Positions 1 through 7,454 of a stretch of DNA of 64,000 bases are shown piece after piece. Under the pieces are notes generated by a model. It was not told the DNA's origin. It searched no databases and saw only the letters and a program-made list of their open reading frames with translations. The position numbers were made by a program, and so were the translations under genes. This DNA comes from Prevotella sp. P5-92 (lineage in GTDB: Bacteria; Bacteroidota; Bacteroidia; Bacteroidales; Bacteroidaceae), in assembly GCF_002251245.1 (NCBI RefSeq), contig NZ_NPJG01000114.1, positions 1 through 64,000 of the forward strand. The letters are read 5' to 3'. Every line of letters begins with the position of its first letter. The stretch's first letter is position 1.

Positions 1-121
1 TATGTATTCTTGTTTCTCTGCCTATAAGTGCATCGACACCCCAACCGCCGTCCAGAAACACCTTTACAGATGCTTCAGACAGCATTTCAAGAATCTCACA
101 TGCATCAAAATAAGTGACCAT
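1..121 (-). CDS. Nucleotidyltransferase of aminoglycoside/lincosamide type, N-terminal 40 residues
   Basis: A leftward reading frame starts with ATG at 121-119 and is open to the window edge, giving 40 residues. It contains the motif DGGWGVDALIGRETR, which matches the start of the nucleotidyltransferase fold of LinA/Lnu- and AadB-like enzymes that adenylylate lincosamides or aminoglycosides. The metal-binding aspartates that should follow (HxDxD) lie outside the window. Whether the full gene confers resistance or is a housekeeping relative cannot be told from this fragment. It was found by reading the reverse strand directly. Confidence 0.7.
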   Translation of the reverse strand, partial: MVTYFDACEILEMLSEASVKVFLDGGWGVDALIGRETRIH

Positions 122-591
122 AAAATTGCAATTAAAATAAACTTTGGTGCAAAGTTAATAAAATTCCGTGAGACTAAAGAGACTTATACGTAGAAAGTTA
201 AACATACAACTGTATTTTCGCAGAAAATACTATAAAATGCCACCTGAAAAGCCCACTTTTCGTGCACATTTTTCCAACTAAAGCCATTTTTTCAACCTGA
301 TTGCTGAAACGACAATAAGGTTCACAATACCTGATTTTGCACCTTCAGGAACGCAGCACAAAATGATAGAAAATGAAAATTTCCGTTCATTTCCGTGTTA
401 AGATATGTTAAGCAGATGTTTTCATTTTGGGGTTTTTGAAATTTTTGTTTCCAGTTTGTTTCTTTTGGTACTTTTTGCTTTTTGGGAGTGTTGATATTCA
501 GCACTTTACAATTCGGAAGCAGATTCTAATCAAGTCGATAGCCGCTTCTGTCTCCTTTCTAAACGGATTGGAACGTGATTCTATTTAGGTT
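122..591. other. Gap without a supported gene
   Basis: This stretch is AT-rich with many stop codons in all frames. A 60-codon leftward frame at 322-504 has no recognisable domain and biased composition (K, N, Q), so it is not called. Nothing else is supported until the tandem repeat that starts at 592. Confidence 0.5.
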
Positions 592-673
592 AAGATTTCG
601 GGGAAACTGGGATTTTGAACAATAAAGATTTCGGGGAAACCTTGATTTTGGCTATAAAAAATTTGGGGAAAGA
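592..673. repeat. 33-bp tandem repeat upstream of the DUF1593/CE15 gene
   Basis: The unit AAGATTTCGGGGAAAC occurs at 592-607 and exactly 33 bp later at 625-640; a third, degenerate unit begins 33 bp later at 658 (AAAATTTGGGGAAA). The unit continues with a conserved ATTTTG in the first two copies. The third copy supplies the TTTG -33 box (662-665) of the promoter for the next gene. The period is close to three helical turns, as in the tandem array at 7251-7335. Confidence 0.8.
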
Positions 674-692
674 AGAAAAAGTAGTATATTTG
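662..692 (+). promoter_or_regulatory. Bacteroidetes-type promoter for the DUF1593/CE15 gene
   Basis: TTTG at 662-665, a 19-base spacer and TATATTTG at 685-692 match the Bacteroidetes primary sigma consensus (TTTG, N19-21, TAnnTTTG). Transcription would begin near 700, about 100 bases before the start codon. Confidence 0.75.
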
Positions 693-802
693 CACCCGAA
701 ATCAACTTATACTCTACTTCCTGTTTTTATGACTCCGTTGATATAATGACAAAAAGAAAGTTAGTTTTATGAGAAAAAAACGAAATGCCAAAGAATAGAG
801 AA

Positions 803-3325
803 ATGAAAAAGCTTATTACCTTATTAGTGTTGATATTCTTCAACACATTAGCCTTTGCCAATGGGGAGGCTGTTTTGAAACCGAGATTAGTGGTGTTGAC
901 CGACATCGCTCCAGGCGACCTTGAACCTGACGACATGGAGTCGATGGTGAGACTTATGGCATATGCCGACCAATACGAGATTGAGGCTCTTATCACCACG
1001 ACAGGATGGAATTGTGACCCATATCCTGCTGAATGGGCCGACTCGCTATATCGTGTGCTAGATGCATACGGGAAGGACGTGAGGAAACTCATGAAGCGAT
1101 CCGGTCAGAAGCGTTTTCTGTCATTGGACAAGGAACAGGGGCAACAGACAATCGGTTATTGGCCAAGCGTGGAATACCTGCGCAGCCGAGTTGCAATGGG
1201 TAGTCAACGCTCGGGAATAAAGGTTATTGGCGATGACAACGACACCCCGGGAAGCAACCTAATAATAAAATTAGTAGATGAGGATGACCCCCGACCTTTG
1301 TGGATAACTTGCTGGGGAGGCGGAAACACATTGGCACAGGCTATATGGCGAGTGAAAAAGGAACGCTCGGCTGAGGAACTCAAAAAGTTTCTGCACAAAC
1401 TGAGAGTATTCACAATAACAGACCAAGACATGGTGTATGCCATGAGAATGGACCGTGCCTACAGTTCGCATCAATGGCTGAGAAATGAGTTTGCCGACGA
1501 CCTGATGTTTATATGGGACGAAAGTGCATGGCTCACACAATGCGAACTGGGTAGCAAGGGATGGCAGCAATATGCCACTCATATCCAGGGGAAAGGGAAT
1601 CTCGGCAAGGTGTATCCAACGTTCAAATGGGGAGTGGAGGGCGACACTCCGAGTTTCCTCAATATCATGCCCAACGGACTTCATGATGCCGACCATCCCG
1701 AACAGATAGGATGGGCTGGATGTTTCCGCCGCAACATGTGTCCAGATTCTGTAACTATAGCTTGGACCAACTGGCAGCAGCCCCAGAAACGCATTTCGCG
1801 CTCATACGAGGAAAAATTCTATCAAGACATAGTCAACGACTTTATCGCAAGAATGCAATGGGCTGAGAAGGGCAAGGGTAATCATAATCCCGTGGTTATT
1901 GTCAACGGCATCCAAGGATTGGCCCCAATAAGCATAAAGGCAAATCCTGGGGAGAGAATAATCCTTGACGCATCGAAATCCTACGACCCTAATGGCGACA
2001 AACTGACGTTTAATTGGTGGATTCAGAAAGACATTAGTGCAAATCCCGACATAAAACTTGAGCTACAAGGTTCTAAGGTAGCAATCACCATGCCTCAGAA
2101 CATGCAGACGGGCAACACCCATGTCGTATGCGAGGTGCGTGATGACAAGGAGATGTCTCTTGTAGGTTACAGACGAATCATCATTTGTCCGAGTGATGAG
2201 GCTAAGAATAGCATACCTCTTGTTTACAATAAGGAAAATACAGCGGAGGGCTATCCAAGCATAAAGATGAAGGCATTCGAGGAGTTGCCAAGCATACCCG
2301 AACTGCCCGACCCCTTCGCATGGGCGGACGGCAGTGGGCGTTCAACCGACTTCAAAGACTGGGAGCGTCGTCGTTCGGAGATTATGCAGATGTTGTATCA
2401 CTATGAAATAGGCGAAAAACCTAAGGTAAGGAAAGAGCAGATGAAAGCTCACATTATCAACGATACACTCGTAGTGGATGTTAGAGTGGGCGAGGAGACA
2501 TTGCGACTCACAGCCTCTATCAAATATCCCGAAGGTGATGGCCCCTTCCCTGCAATCATAGGCATTGGATTCGGAACTGGTTCACTGCCAAGGGAGATAT
2601 TCGACAAAAGAGGTGTGGCGCAGATAGCCTTTAATTTCAGTCAGGTGATGTCCCATACACAGAAACGCGGACAGGAGCCTATCAACCGTCTTTATCCCGA
2701 CCAAACAGAGATGGGAGCCTATTGCGCTTGGCCTTGGGGAATTAGTCGCATTATAGACGGGCTGGAAATAGTGGGCAAGGAGTCAAGGATAGACATGAGC
2801 CACATAGCCGTGTCAGGCTGCTCATTTGCCGGTAAGATGGCTCTCTTTTCCGGAGCTCTCGACGAGCGCATAGCCTTGACGATAGCACAAGAGCCTGGTG
2901 GAGGTGGTGTCAACTCGTGGCGAGTGTCGGAGACATTGGGCAACGTTGAGACATTAGGACGCACCAACTACGCATGGTTCAAGGAGAGCATGCGCCGCTT
3001 TTCCGACTGTGTTGACCGTCTGCCGATAGATCATCATGAACTGGCGGCACTCATTGCGCCTCGCGCATTGCTCGTACTCGGTAATACCGATTATGAGTGG
3101 ATGGCCGAACGCTCAAACTACGAGTCGTCGAAAGCTGCTCGTGAAGTATGGAACACCTTTGGCATTGCCGACCGCATGGGCTACTCCATCGTGGGTGGTC
3201 ATCCCCATTGCCAACTGCCATTGAGCCAATATCCTGAGGTGGAGGCATTCGTGGACAAATTCCTTTTGGGCAAAAAGAATATCGACACTAATGTGACTAA
3301 GGCAATAATCGAAACCCAGGATTAA
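803..3325 (+). CDS. Secreted DUF1593 protein fused to a CE15-like glucuronoyl esterase domain
   Basis: An 840-residue protein with a Sec signal peptide (MKKLITLLVLIFFNTLAFA). ATG 803 is chosen over ATG 785 because the signal peptide begins there. Residues about 28-370 resemble DUF1593, a nucleoside-hydrolase-like fold (VLTDIAPGDLEPDD at 31-44), followed by an Ig/PKD-like segment (SYDPNGDKLTFNWW). The C-terminal part from about residue 490 looks like carbohydrate esterase family 15: nucleophile in GCSFAGK (Ser674), acid in AQEPGGGG (Glu697) and histidine in GGHPH (His800). CE15 enzymes cleave 4-O-methyl-glucuronoyl esters linking lignin to xylan. The fusion suggests polysaccharide deconstruction in the periplasm or outside the cell; the substrate is not known. 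Confidence 0.85.
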   Translation: MKKLITLLVLIFFNTLAFANGEAVLKPRLVVLTDIAPGDLEPDDMESMVRLMAYADQYEIEALITTTGWNCDPYPAEWADSLYRVLDAYGKDVRKLMKRSGQKRFLSLDKEQGQQTIGYWPSVEYLRSRVAMGSQRSGIKVIGDDNDTPGSNLIIKLVDEDDPRPLWITCWGGGNTLAQAIWRVKKERSAEELKKFLHKLRVFTITDQDMVYAMRMDRAYSSHQWLRNEFADDLMFIWDESAWLTQCELGSKGWQQYATHIQGKGNLGKVYPTFKWGVEGDTPSFLNIMPNGLHDADHPEQIGWAGCFRRNMCPDSVTIAWTNWQQPQKRISRSYEEKFYQDIVNDFIARMQWAEKGKGNHNPVVIVNGIQGLAPISIKANPGERIILDASKSYDPNGDKLTFNWWIQKDISANPDIKLELQGSKVAITMPQNMQTGNTHVVCEVRDDKEMSLVGYRRIIICPSDEAKNSIPLVYNKENTAEGYPSIKMKAFEELPSIPELPDPFAWADGSGRSTDFKDWERRRSEIMQMLYHYEIGEKPKVRKEQMKAHIINDTLVVDVRVGEETLRLTASIKYPEGDGPFPAIIGIGFGTGSLPREIFDKRGVAQIAFNFSQVMSHTQKRGQEPINRLYPDQTEMGAYCAWPWGISRIIDGLEIVGKESRIDMSHIAVSGCSFAGKMALFSGALDERIALTIAQEPGGGGVNSWRVSETLGNVETLGRTNYAWFKESMRRFSDCVDRLPIDHHELAALIAPRALLVLGNTDYEWMAERSNYESSKAAREVWNTFGIADRMGYSIVGGHPHCQLPLSQYPEVEAFVDKFLLGKKNIDTNVTKAIIETQD

Positions 3326-3360
3326 TGCGAATATTTGCAGCGGTTAAACATACAACGCTT

Positions 3361-3477
3361 ATGATTACGAGAAGAGAATGTATCAGCAAAATCATTCCAT
3401 ACAAGGATGAAATAATGTCTAAATATGGTGTGCGTTCAATGCATATCTTTGGCTCAGTCGCCCGCAGCGAGAATTGA
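3361..3477 (+). pseudogene. Truncated MNT-type nucleotidyltransferase stub
   Basis: ATG 3361 opens a 38-codon frame ending in TGA at 3475-3477. It ends in KYGVRSMHIFGSVARSEN, the conserved start of minimal nucleotidyltransferases (GSVARGE followed by SDID), usually antitoxins paired with HEPN toxins. The catalytic aspartates that should follow are missing because the frame stops, so this is a decayed fragment. No HEPN partner remains nearby. Confidence 0.65.
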
Positions 3478-3541
3478 CCACGATGGAATCCTTGTCTTCG
3501 GATAAAGCGTCTTAATCCTTGGTATCATACCAGCCTATGGT

Positions 3542-3856
3542 CTATAACAACCACGAGGCACAAACCTTGCGGATGTGCGCCAAATTAGATTCTATCGCAG
3601 GTTTCATTCTTGCCTGTACCATATTATATCGGCTTTGCATATTTATGAGCAATTCCGGGTTAATACCCAAAGCAGCCTCTATTACAAGAGCAATTTCACT
3701 CGTAATCGGACGCTTGCTATTGAGAATCTCATTCAGCATTGTATATGAGATACCTGTACGTGAGGCGAATTCTTTTTGGGATATTCCCCTCTCTTCCAAT
3801 TCTTCCTTAACGACATCACCTGGATGCGTCGGCATTCTATATGTAGTTCTTTCCAT
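3542..3856 (-). CDS. higA: HigA-family antitoxin, XRE helix-turn-helix
   Basis: A 104-residue protein read from ATG 3856, chosen because the longer frame overlaps the toxin gene. It opens with MERTTYRMPTHPGDVVKEEL, typical of HigA addiction-module antitoxins. The helix-turn-helix covers roughly residues 20-65 (ISQKEFASRTGISYTMLNEI, then NSKRPITSEIA). HigA proteins bind and neutralise the HigB ribonuclease and repress the operon. The gene lies 7 bp after the toxin gene stop, in the toxin-first order usual for HigBA. Confidence 0.88.
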   Translation of the reverse strand: MERTTYRMPTHPGDVVKEELEERGISQKEFASRTGISYTMLNEILNSKRPITSEIALVIEAALGINPELLINMQSRYNMVQARMKPAIESNLAHIRKVCASWLL

Positions 3857-3863
3857 ATTGCTA

Positions 3864-4181
3864 TTATTTGTAATGATTTGACAATTCTTCCAATTGGCAT
3901 ATTGTGACCAAAGATTCACCGCCGACCTCCTCTAAAGAAAACTCCAAGCGGTATTGCATATCAACTCTAATAGAAAACATACCTTCTTTGTCACCATGCA
4001 ATGCTTCAAAATTCAACGATTTAAAAGGGAACAAGTCTTCTTTGCGTGTCGCTCCTATAAGGGTATCAACACGCTTCTGATATTTCTTCACTATCTGAGG
4101 TTGAAAGCGGTATCTTCTGTCACCGCACTTTCCTTCCTCATACAGTTCTTTCAAGTATTCCTTACCATACTTTATAATCAT
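3864..4181 (-). CDS. higB: HigB-type toxin, RelE/ParE superfamily
   Basis: A 105-residue protein from ATG 4181; the longer frame would begin with TTG at 4205, so the internal ATG is preferred. It has the small alpha/beta fold pattern of HigB/RelE-like mRNA interferases: basic residues in the middle (GATRKEDLFPFKSLNFEALHG), the strand FSIRVDMQYRLEF, and a C-terminal ICQLEELSNHYK as in plasmid-maintenance killer proteins. It is the first gene of a two-gene operon with the downstream antitoxin. Toxin activity is inferred from family and context. Confidence 0.85.
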   Translation of the reverse strand: MIIKYGKEYLKELYEEGKCGDRRYRFQPQIVKKYQKRVDTLIGATRKEDLFPFKSLNFEALHGDKEGMFSIRVDMQYRLEFSLEEVGGESLVTICQLEELSNHYK

Positions 4182-4205
4182 ACAAATATCCCTTTTTGCC
4201 TGCAA

Positions 4206-4561
4206 TATTACAAAAAAACGACCAACAATTCACTATTTTAGTGAATATTTTGGCATTAAATTAATAATTTTTATCAGAATTCGATTACAAATGCCATTAA
4301 TAATACATTTATTAACATGGTTGATATTTCGATGACACCTTTCTGTACTATGGATAATCTATATTTGAGGTGAAGGTTGGGTGAAGGTTCTGCGGGCAAC
4401 CTTCACCTCTCGAAACCCCGATAAACACAGGGGGTATGGCACGATTGGTGAAGGGTGAAGGATGAATGCACTGATTCATTTTTATGGGGATAATAAAGCA
4501 GATAATAGGCAAAAAAGAATCAATATACTATCATCTGGAGCAAGGATATTATTCTTTATGA
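4206..4561. other. Gap upstream of higBA
   Basis: AT-rich intergenic DNA. It contains the GTGAAGG repeat cluster listed separately and probably the leftward higBA promoter. No coding frame with recognisable features was found. Confidence 0.5.
4370..4461. repeat. GTGAAGG short-repeat cluster
   Basis: GTGAAGG occurs at 4370-4376, 4381-4387, 4448-4454 and 4455-4461, with an inverted copy (CCTTCAC) at 4400-4406. The layout resembles the short-repeat arrays beside the VapE-type loci elsewhere in this window, but no VapE gene is present here. It may be the trace of a lost element. Confidence 0.6.
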
Positions 4562-4605
4562 GCCAATGTTATTAACCTTACGGGCGTAAGGTTAATAACA
4601 TTGGC
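4562..4605. repeat. Perfect 20-bp inverted repeat (hairpin)
   Basis: GCCAATGTTATTAACCTTAC at 4562-4581 is followed by a 4-base loop (GGGC) and its exact reverse complement at 4586-4605. There is no T tract, so a simple intrinsic terminator is unlikely. It lies about 20 bases before a sequence resembling the REP core (AACCTGTCCCTCTGACTC). Confidence 0.85.
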
Positions 4606-4788
4606 GATGTGGTATATTGGGCCAGAGGAACCTGTCCCTCTGACTCAATGGCTGAAATGTCTGATTCGGACAAGGGTTAGAAACCTTTCCCTATTCCAAA
4701 TGAACGAAATCTGTCATCTTGTTCAGCGATGTCCCCCCATCCACAATTTATGTAATACATTTATTATTGGAGTTTGCAACACTTTCCC

Positions 4789-4819
4789 TTTGATAATTCA
4801 TAAAAAAGCGGTATATTTG
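4789..4819 (+). promoter_or_regulatory. Consensus promoter with no gene behind it
   Basis: TTTG at 4789-4792, a 19-base spacer and TATATTTG at 4812-4819 form a full consensus promoter directed rightward. Only about 90 bases separate it from the 3' end of the converging HMA gene. A hairpin (TCATTAGTGTC at 4854-4864 with GACACTAATGA at 4878-4888) follows the predicted start site near 4828. The unit could make a short RNA or be what remains of a lost gene. Confidence 0.6.
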
Positions 4820-4919
4820 CAGCAAAATATATGGAATATTCATAATAATGAGTTCATTAGTGTCGCGCTAAAATCGTGACACTAATGATGCACTCAATTA
4901 AACTATTACAACGCCCCCA

Positions 4920-5207
4920 TTATTTCTTCACCTTCTTGACGCTATACCCTATCTTCTTGAATGCTGACTCATAGTCGGCATAGGTGGTTTTCCTGCCGTC
5001 ATATACGATGGTTACCGTCTGATTGGGCACTGATGTCTCAATCTTCTTCGTTCCCTTGACGAAGCGGATGTTCTTCTTGATCTTGTTCTCGCAACCCTCG
5101 CAGTGCATCTCCGGGGTTGTTGTTACTACAAGCGTGTCGGACTTAGTCTGTGCAAAGGCACTTAATGAAAGCATTGCAATGAATGCCGTGGTAAATACTT
5201 TTTTCAT
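4920..5207 (-). CDS. Periplasmic heavy-metal-associated (HMA) domain protein
   Basis: A 95-residue protein from ATG 5207 with a signal peptide (MKKVFTTAFIAMLSLSAFAQ). The metal motif MHCEGCENK carries the CxxC pair that binds Cu(I) or similar soft metals in HMA domains; the rest (VKGTKKIETSVPNQTVTIVY, ADYESAFKKIGY) fits the beta-alpha-beta fold. Its ATG overlaps the TGA of the TonB receptor gene (ATGA at 5207-5204), so translation is probably coupled. The pair suggests a periplasmic metal chaperone or sensor serving the receptor; the metal itself is inferred. Confidence 0.88.
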   Translation of the reverse strand: MKKVFTTAFIAMLSLSAFAQTKSDTLVVTTTPEMHCEGCENKIKKNIRFVKGTKKIETSVPNQTVTIVYDGRKTTYADYESAFKKIGYSVKKVKK

Positions 5208-7201
5208 AACTTTTCGATTTTTAATCTTATTCCTATATATGCCATGGCTCCAGTGACCGGACCCCATATCTGTGTGGCATCGAAGGCTGTTGACCATGGA
5301 TTGTGTGCATATTTTATCGGGTCACTTATCTTATAGTTGGTGAGGTTCTCTCCTCCAAGATAGATGCTGAAATGACGGAACTCACGGGTTATCTGTGCCT
5401 GCAACTGGAAGTAGGCGGGATATTTGCTGCCGTCATATAATACTCCACCTCCATTCAATTGTCCTGTCACGTCAAACTGCCATAACTCCATCGGTGTCTT
5501 ATATGACAATGTGAGCAGTCCCTTATATCGGGATGTAAGATATTTTTGGCGCAACTCTCCATCGTATGTGCATTTCACGTCATTAAGGCGGAATGCTCCT
5601 GTGGCAGTGAAACCACTGAAGAAGGGATAGGTGGCGTCAATCTGAAGAGTGTGACTGTAGCTCTTTCCGTCGAGATTCTCAAATGAGATGGTATGCTCTC
5701 CCTTAGTCCCGTCGAAATTGATTACCATCTGATTGGTAAAGTCAGTATAGTAGTATTCGGCATTAAGTTCTAATGACTTTCCGAGGACGGGGATATTAAG
5801 TCCTGCCGACAACCCCATGTTCCATGCCTCCTCCTGCTTGAGGTCGGGAGAGATAATAACATTGCGTCCGCTTGCTAAAAGCGTAGTGTTTTCTGCAAGT
5901 GCATGAGGAGTGCGATAGCCCTTGCCAGCAGAGGCACGAAGAGTGAGCACTTCCCACGGGGAATACTTCACATGCAGACGGGGAGTGAAGAATCCACCAT
6001 AGACATCAGAGTAATCCCAACGCATCCCTGGCATCAACGTGAGTTTGTCACTTAATTTATATGTATATTGAGCATAAACTCCCGTTGTCGTCTCTTTACC
6101 ACCTTCTGCAAAAGACAGGGGAAGAGAACTTCTTTCGTCGTAATTATCATGATTGAGCGATGCTCCAATACTGAGGTTATGACTATCCGTGAAGTCTGTC
6201 TCGAACATCAACTGTGCGTAGGCGTTCTTCTGAGTGACGTCATAATGGGTATTCCCGAATATGTTCCATGCGTCATGCCATGAGCCATGCATCATAAGGG
6301 CTATTGATGTGTTGTGGTCAGCATCGAGTGTAAAACCGTTTTTCCACTGCATCTCATATCTGTTGGTCTCAACGGATGTGGTGTATAGAGGCTCCGCCAT
6401 ACCTGAGCTATGCTTGTCACTCTGTCCACCGTTACGCTCATCCCTCAATATCCTCAACGACAACTGGCTTATCCACACTGGCGACACATACGCCCAACGA
6501 TGCATCAGATTGTATTGCCGAAGCTTTGGCATATCCATAAAACTGTCTCCATTACCGTCGTGCTCCGTCTGACGGTTTTCGAAATGCAGCAGAGTGCAGG
6601 TGGAAAGGCGGTCGTTGAGATGTATGCTTCCGTCAAGGTTCACCTCCTGCTTCAGGTCGGTGTCAAGATATGCGTTGGCACGAAATCCGTCTGTAGCCTG
6701 CGGTTTCAGAAATTCGATGTTTATCTGTCCCGTAATGCTCTCATATCCGTTCTTTACACTCGACGCCCCCTTGCTCACCTGTATCGACTGCATCCAAGGA
6801 CCGGGGACATAGCCGAGGGAATATGGCAATGATGCTCCCCGAAGATTGGGAACATTCTCAGTAAGCATCTGTACGTAAGTGCCCGAGAGTCCAAGCAGTT
6901 TGATTTGCCTTGCACCAGTGGCGGCATCGCTGTAGCTTACGTCCACGGAAGGATTGGTGGTGAACGATTCTCCGAGATTGCAGCAAGCGGCACGTATGAG
7001 TTGGCTTTGTCCGATAATATCCACACTCTCAACCCGCGAGCGTGAACGGATGCCGTGAGTAGCCTTCACCACCACGTCATGCAGATCATGTTCCTGCATG
7101 ACGCTGTCCGTCTCCCCCGTTGTCTGAGCCTGTGCCGATAGAGGCAAAAAAAGGAAAACCGACAATAGTATATCCAATAATATAATCTTCTTTCTCTTCA
7201 T
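5204..7201 (-). CDS. TonB-dependent outer membrane receptor, probably metal-related
   Basis: A 665-residue receptor with signal peptide (MKRKKIILLDILLSVFLFLPLSAQAQ shortened here to its hydrophobic core LLSVFLFLPL). A plug domain follows (DVVVKATHGIRSRSRVESVD, GARQIKLLGLSGTYVQMLTE, VSKGASSVKNGYESITGQIN), then a beta-barrel of about 500 residues ending in an aromatic-rich C-terminus. There is no N-terminal carboxypeptidase-like domain, unlike SusC proteins. The co-translated HMA protein points to a copper or other metal/metallophore substrate rather than a glycan; that is inference from context. Transcription is leftward from the promoter at 7243-7273. Confidence 0.88.
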   Translation of the reverse strand: MKRKKIILLDILLSVFLFLPLSAQAQTTGETDSVMQEHDLHDVVVKATHGIRSRSRVESVDIIGQSQLIRAACCNLGESFTTNPSVDVSYSDAATGARQIKLLGLSGTYVQMLTENVPNLRGASLPYSLGYVPGPWMQSIQVSKGASSVKNGYESITGQINIEFLKPQATDGFRANAYLDTDLKQEVNLDGSIHLNDRLSTCTLLHFENRQTEHDGNGDSFMDMPKLRQYNLMHRWAYVSPVWISQLSLRILRDERNGGQSDKHSSGMAEPLYTTSVETNRYEMQWKNGFTLDADHNTSIALMMHGSWHDAWNIFGNTHYDVTQKNAYAQLMFETDFTDSHNLSIGASLNHDNYDERSSLPLSFAEGGKETTTGVYAQYTYKLSDKLTLMPGMRWDYSDVYGGFFTPRLHVKYSPWEVLTLRASAGKGYRTPHALAENTTLLASGRNVIISPDLKQEEAWNMGLSAGLNIPVLGKSLELNAEYYYTDFTNQMVINFDGTKGEHTISFENLDGKSYSHTLQIDATYPFFSGFTATGAFRLNDVKCTYDGELRQKYLTSRYKGLLTLSYKTPMELWQFDVTGQLNGGGVLYDGSKYPAYFQLQAQITREFRHFSIYLGGENLTNYKISDPIKYAHNPWSTAFDATQIWGPVTGAMAYIGIRLKIEKL

Positions 7202-7242
7202 TTCTCTTATGTTACAATTATGACCATATTCTAAATCTGCTG

Positions 7243-7273
7243 CAAAGGTATTACACTTTTCAATATAAACAAG
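7243..7273 (-). promoter_or_regulatory. Promoter of the TonB receptor-HMA operon
   Basis: Read leftward, CTTG (7273-7270), a 19-base spacer and TACCTTTG (7250-7243) match the Bacteroidetes promoter pattern. The spacer contains one whole copy of the 33-bp-period repeat at 7251-7269, so a regulator binding the repeat would directly contact the promoter. Confidence 0.65.
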
Positions 7274-7335
7274 ACCTCAGAAATTACACTTTTCAATATA
7301 AAATCGTGCTGCAAAATTACACTTTTCAAATTATT
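7251..7335. repeat. Three 33-bp-period repeats in the TonB operon promoter region
   Basis: TTACACTTTTCAATATAAA occurs at 7251-7269 and 7284-7302, and a third copy starts at 7317 (TTACACTTTTCAAATTATT). All three starts are exactly 33 bp apart. An inverted match (GTGAAAAAGTGTA) lies at 7351-7363. They sit between the divergent TonB operon and the beta-helix gene and are good candidates for operator sites, possibly of a metal-responsive regulator. Confidence 0.8.
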
Positions 7336-7425
7336 CAGTGAGATAATCAAGTGAAAAAGTGTATGATATTAACATCTTTTCCATTTTCATTCATGTTTTC
7401 CTTACGCATAATAATAAATATTGTG

Positions 7426-7433
7426 TAATTTTG
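7426..7433 (+). promoter_or_regulatory. TAATTTTG -7 box for the beta-helix gene
   Basis: TAATTTTG at 7426-7433 fits TAnnTTTG and would place the start of transcription near 7440, about 15 bases before the chosen ATG. No clear -33 box was found. The surrounding GTGTAATTTTGCAGC resembles the sequence of the neighbouring repeats. Confidence 0.5.
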
Positions 7434-7454
7434 CAGCTATTATTAAGAACATTA

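Noticed and set aside
322..504. 60-codon leftward frame
   Set aside because: Biased K/N/Q composition, no domain or promoter; it lies in AT-rich intergenic DNA.
4601..4879. 92-codon rightward frame starting in the palindrome
   Set aside because: It runs through a REP-like half site, a promoter and a hairpin and has no recognisable protein features.
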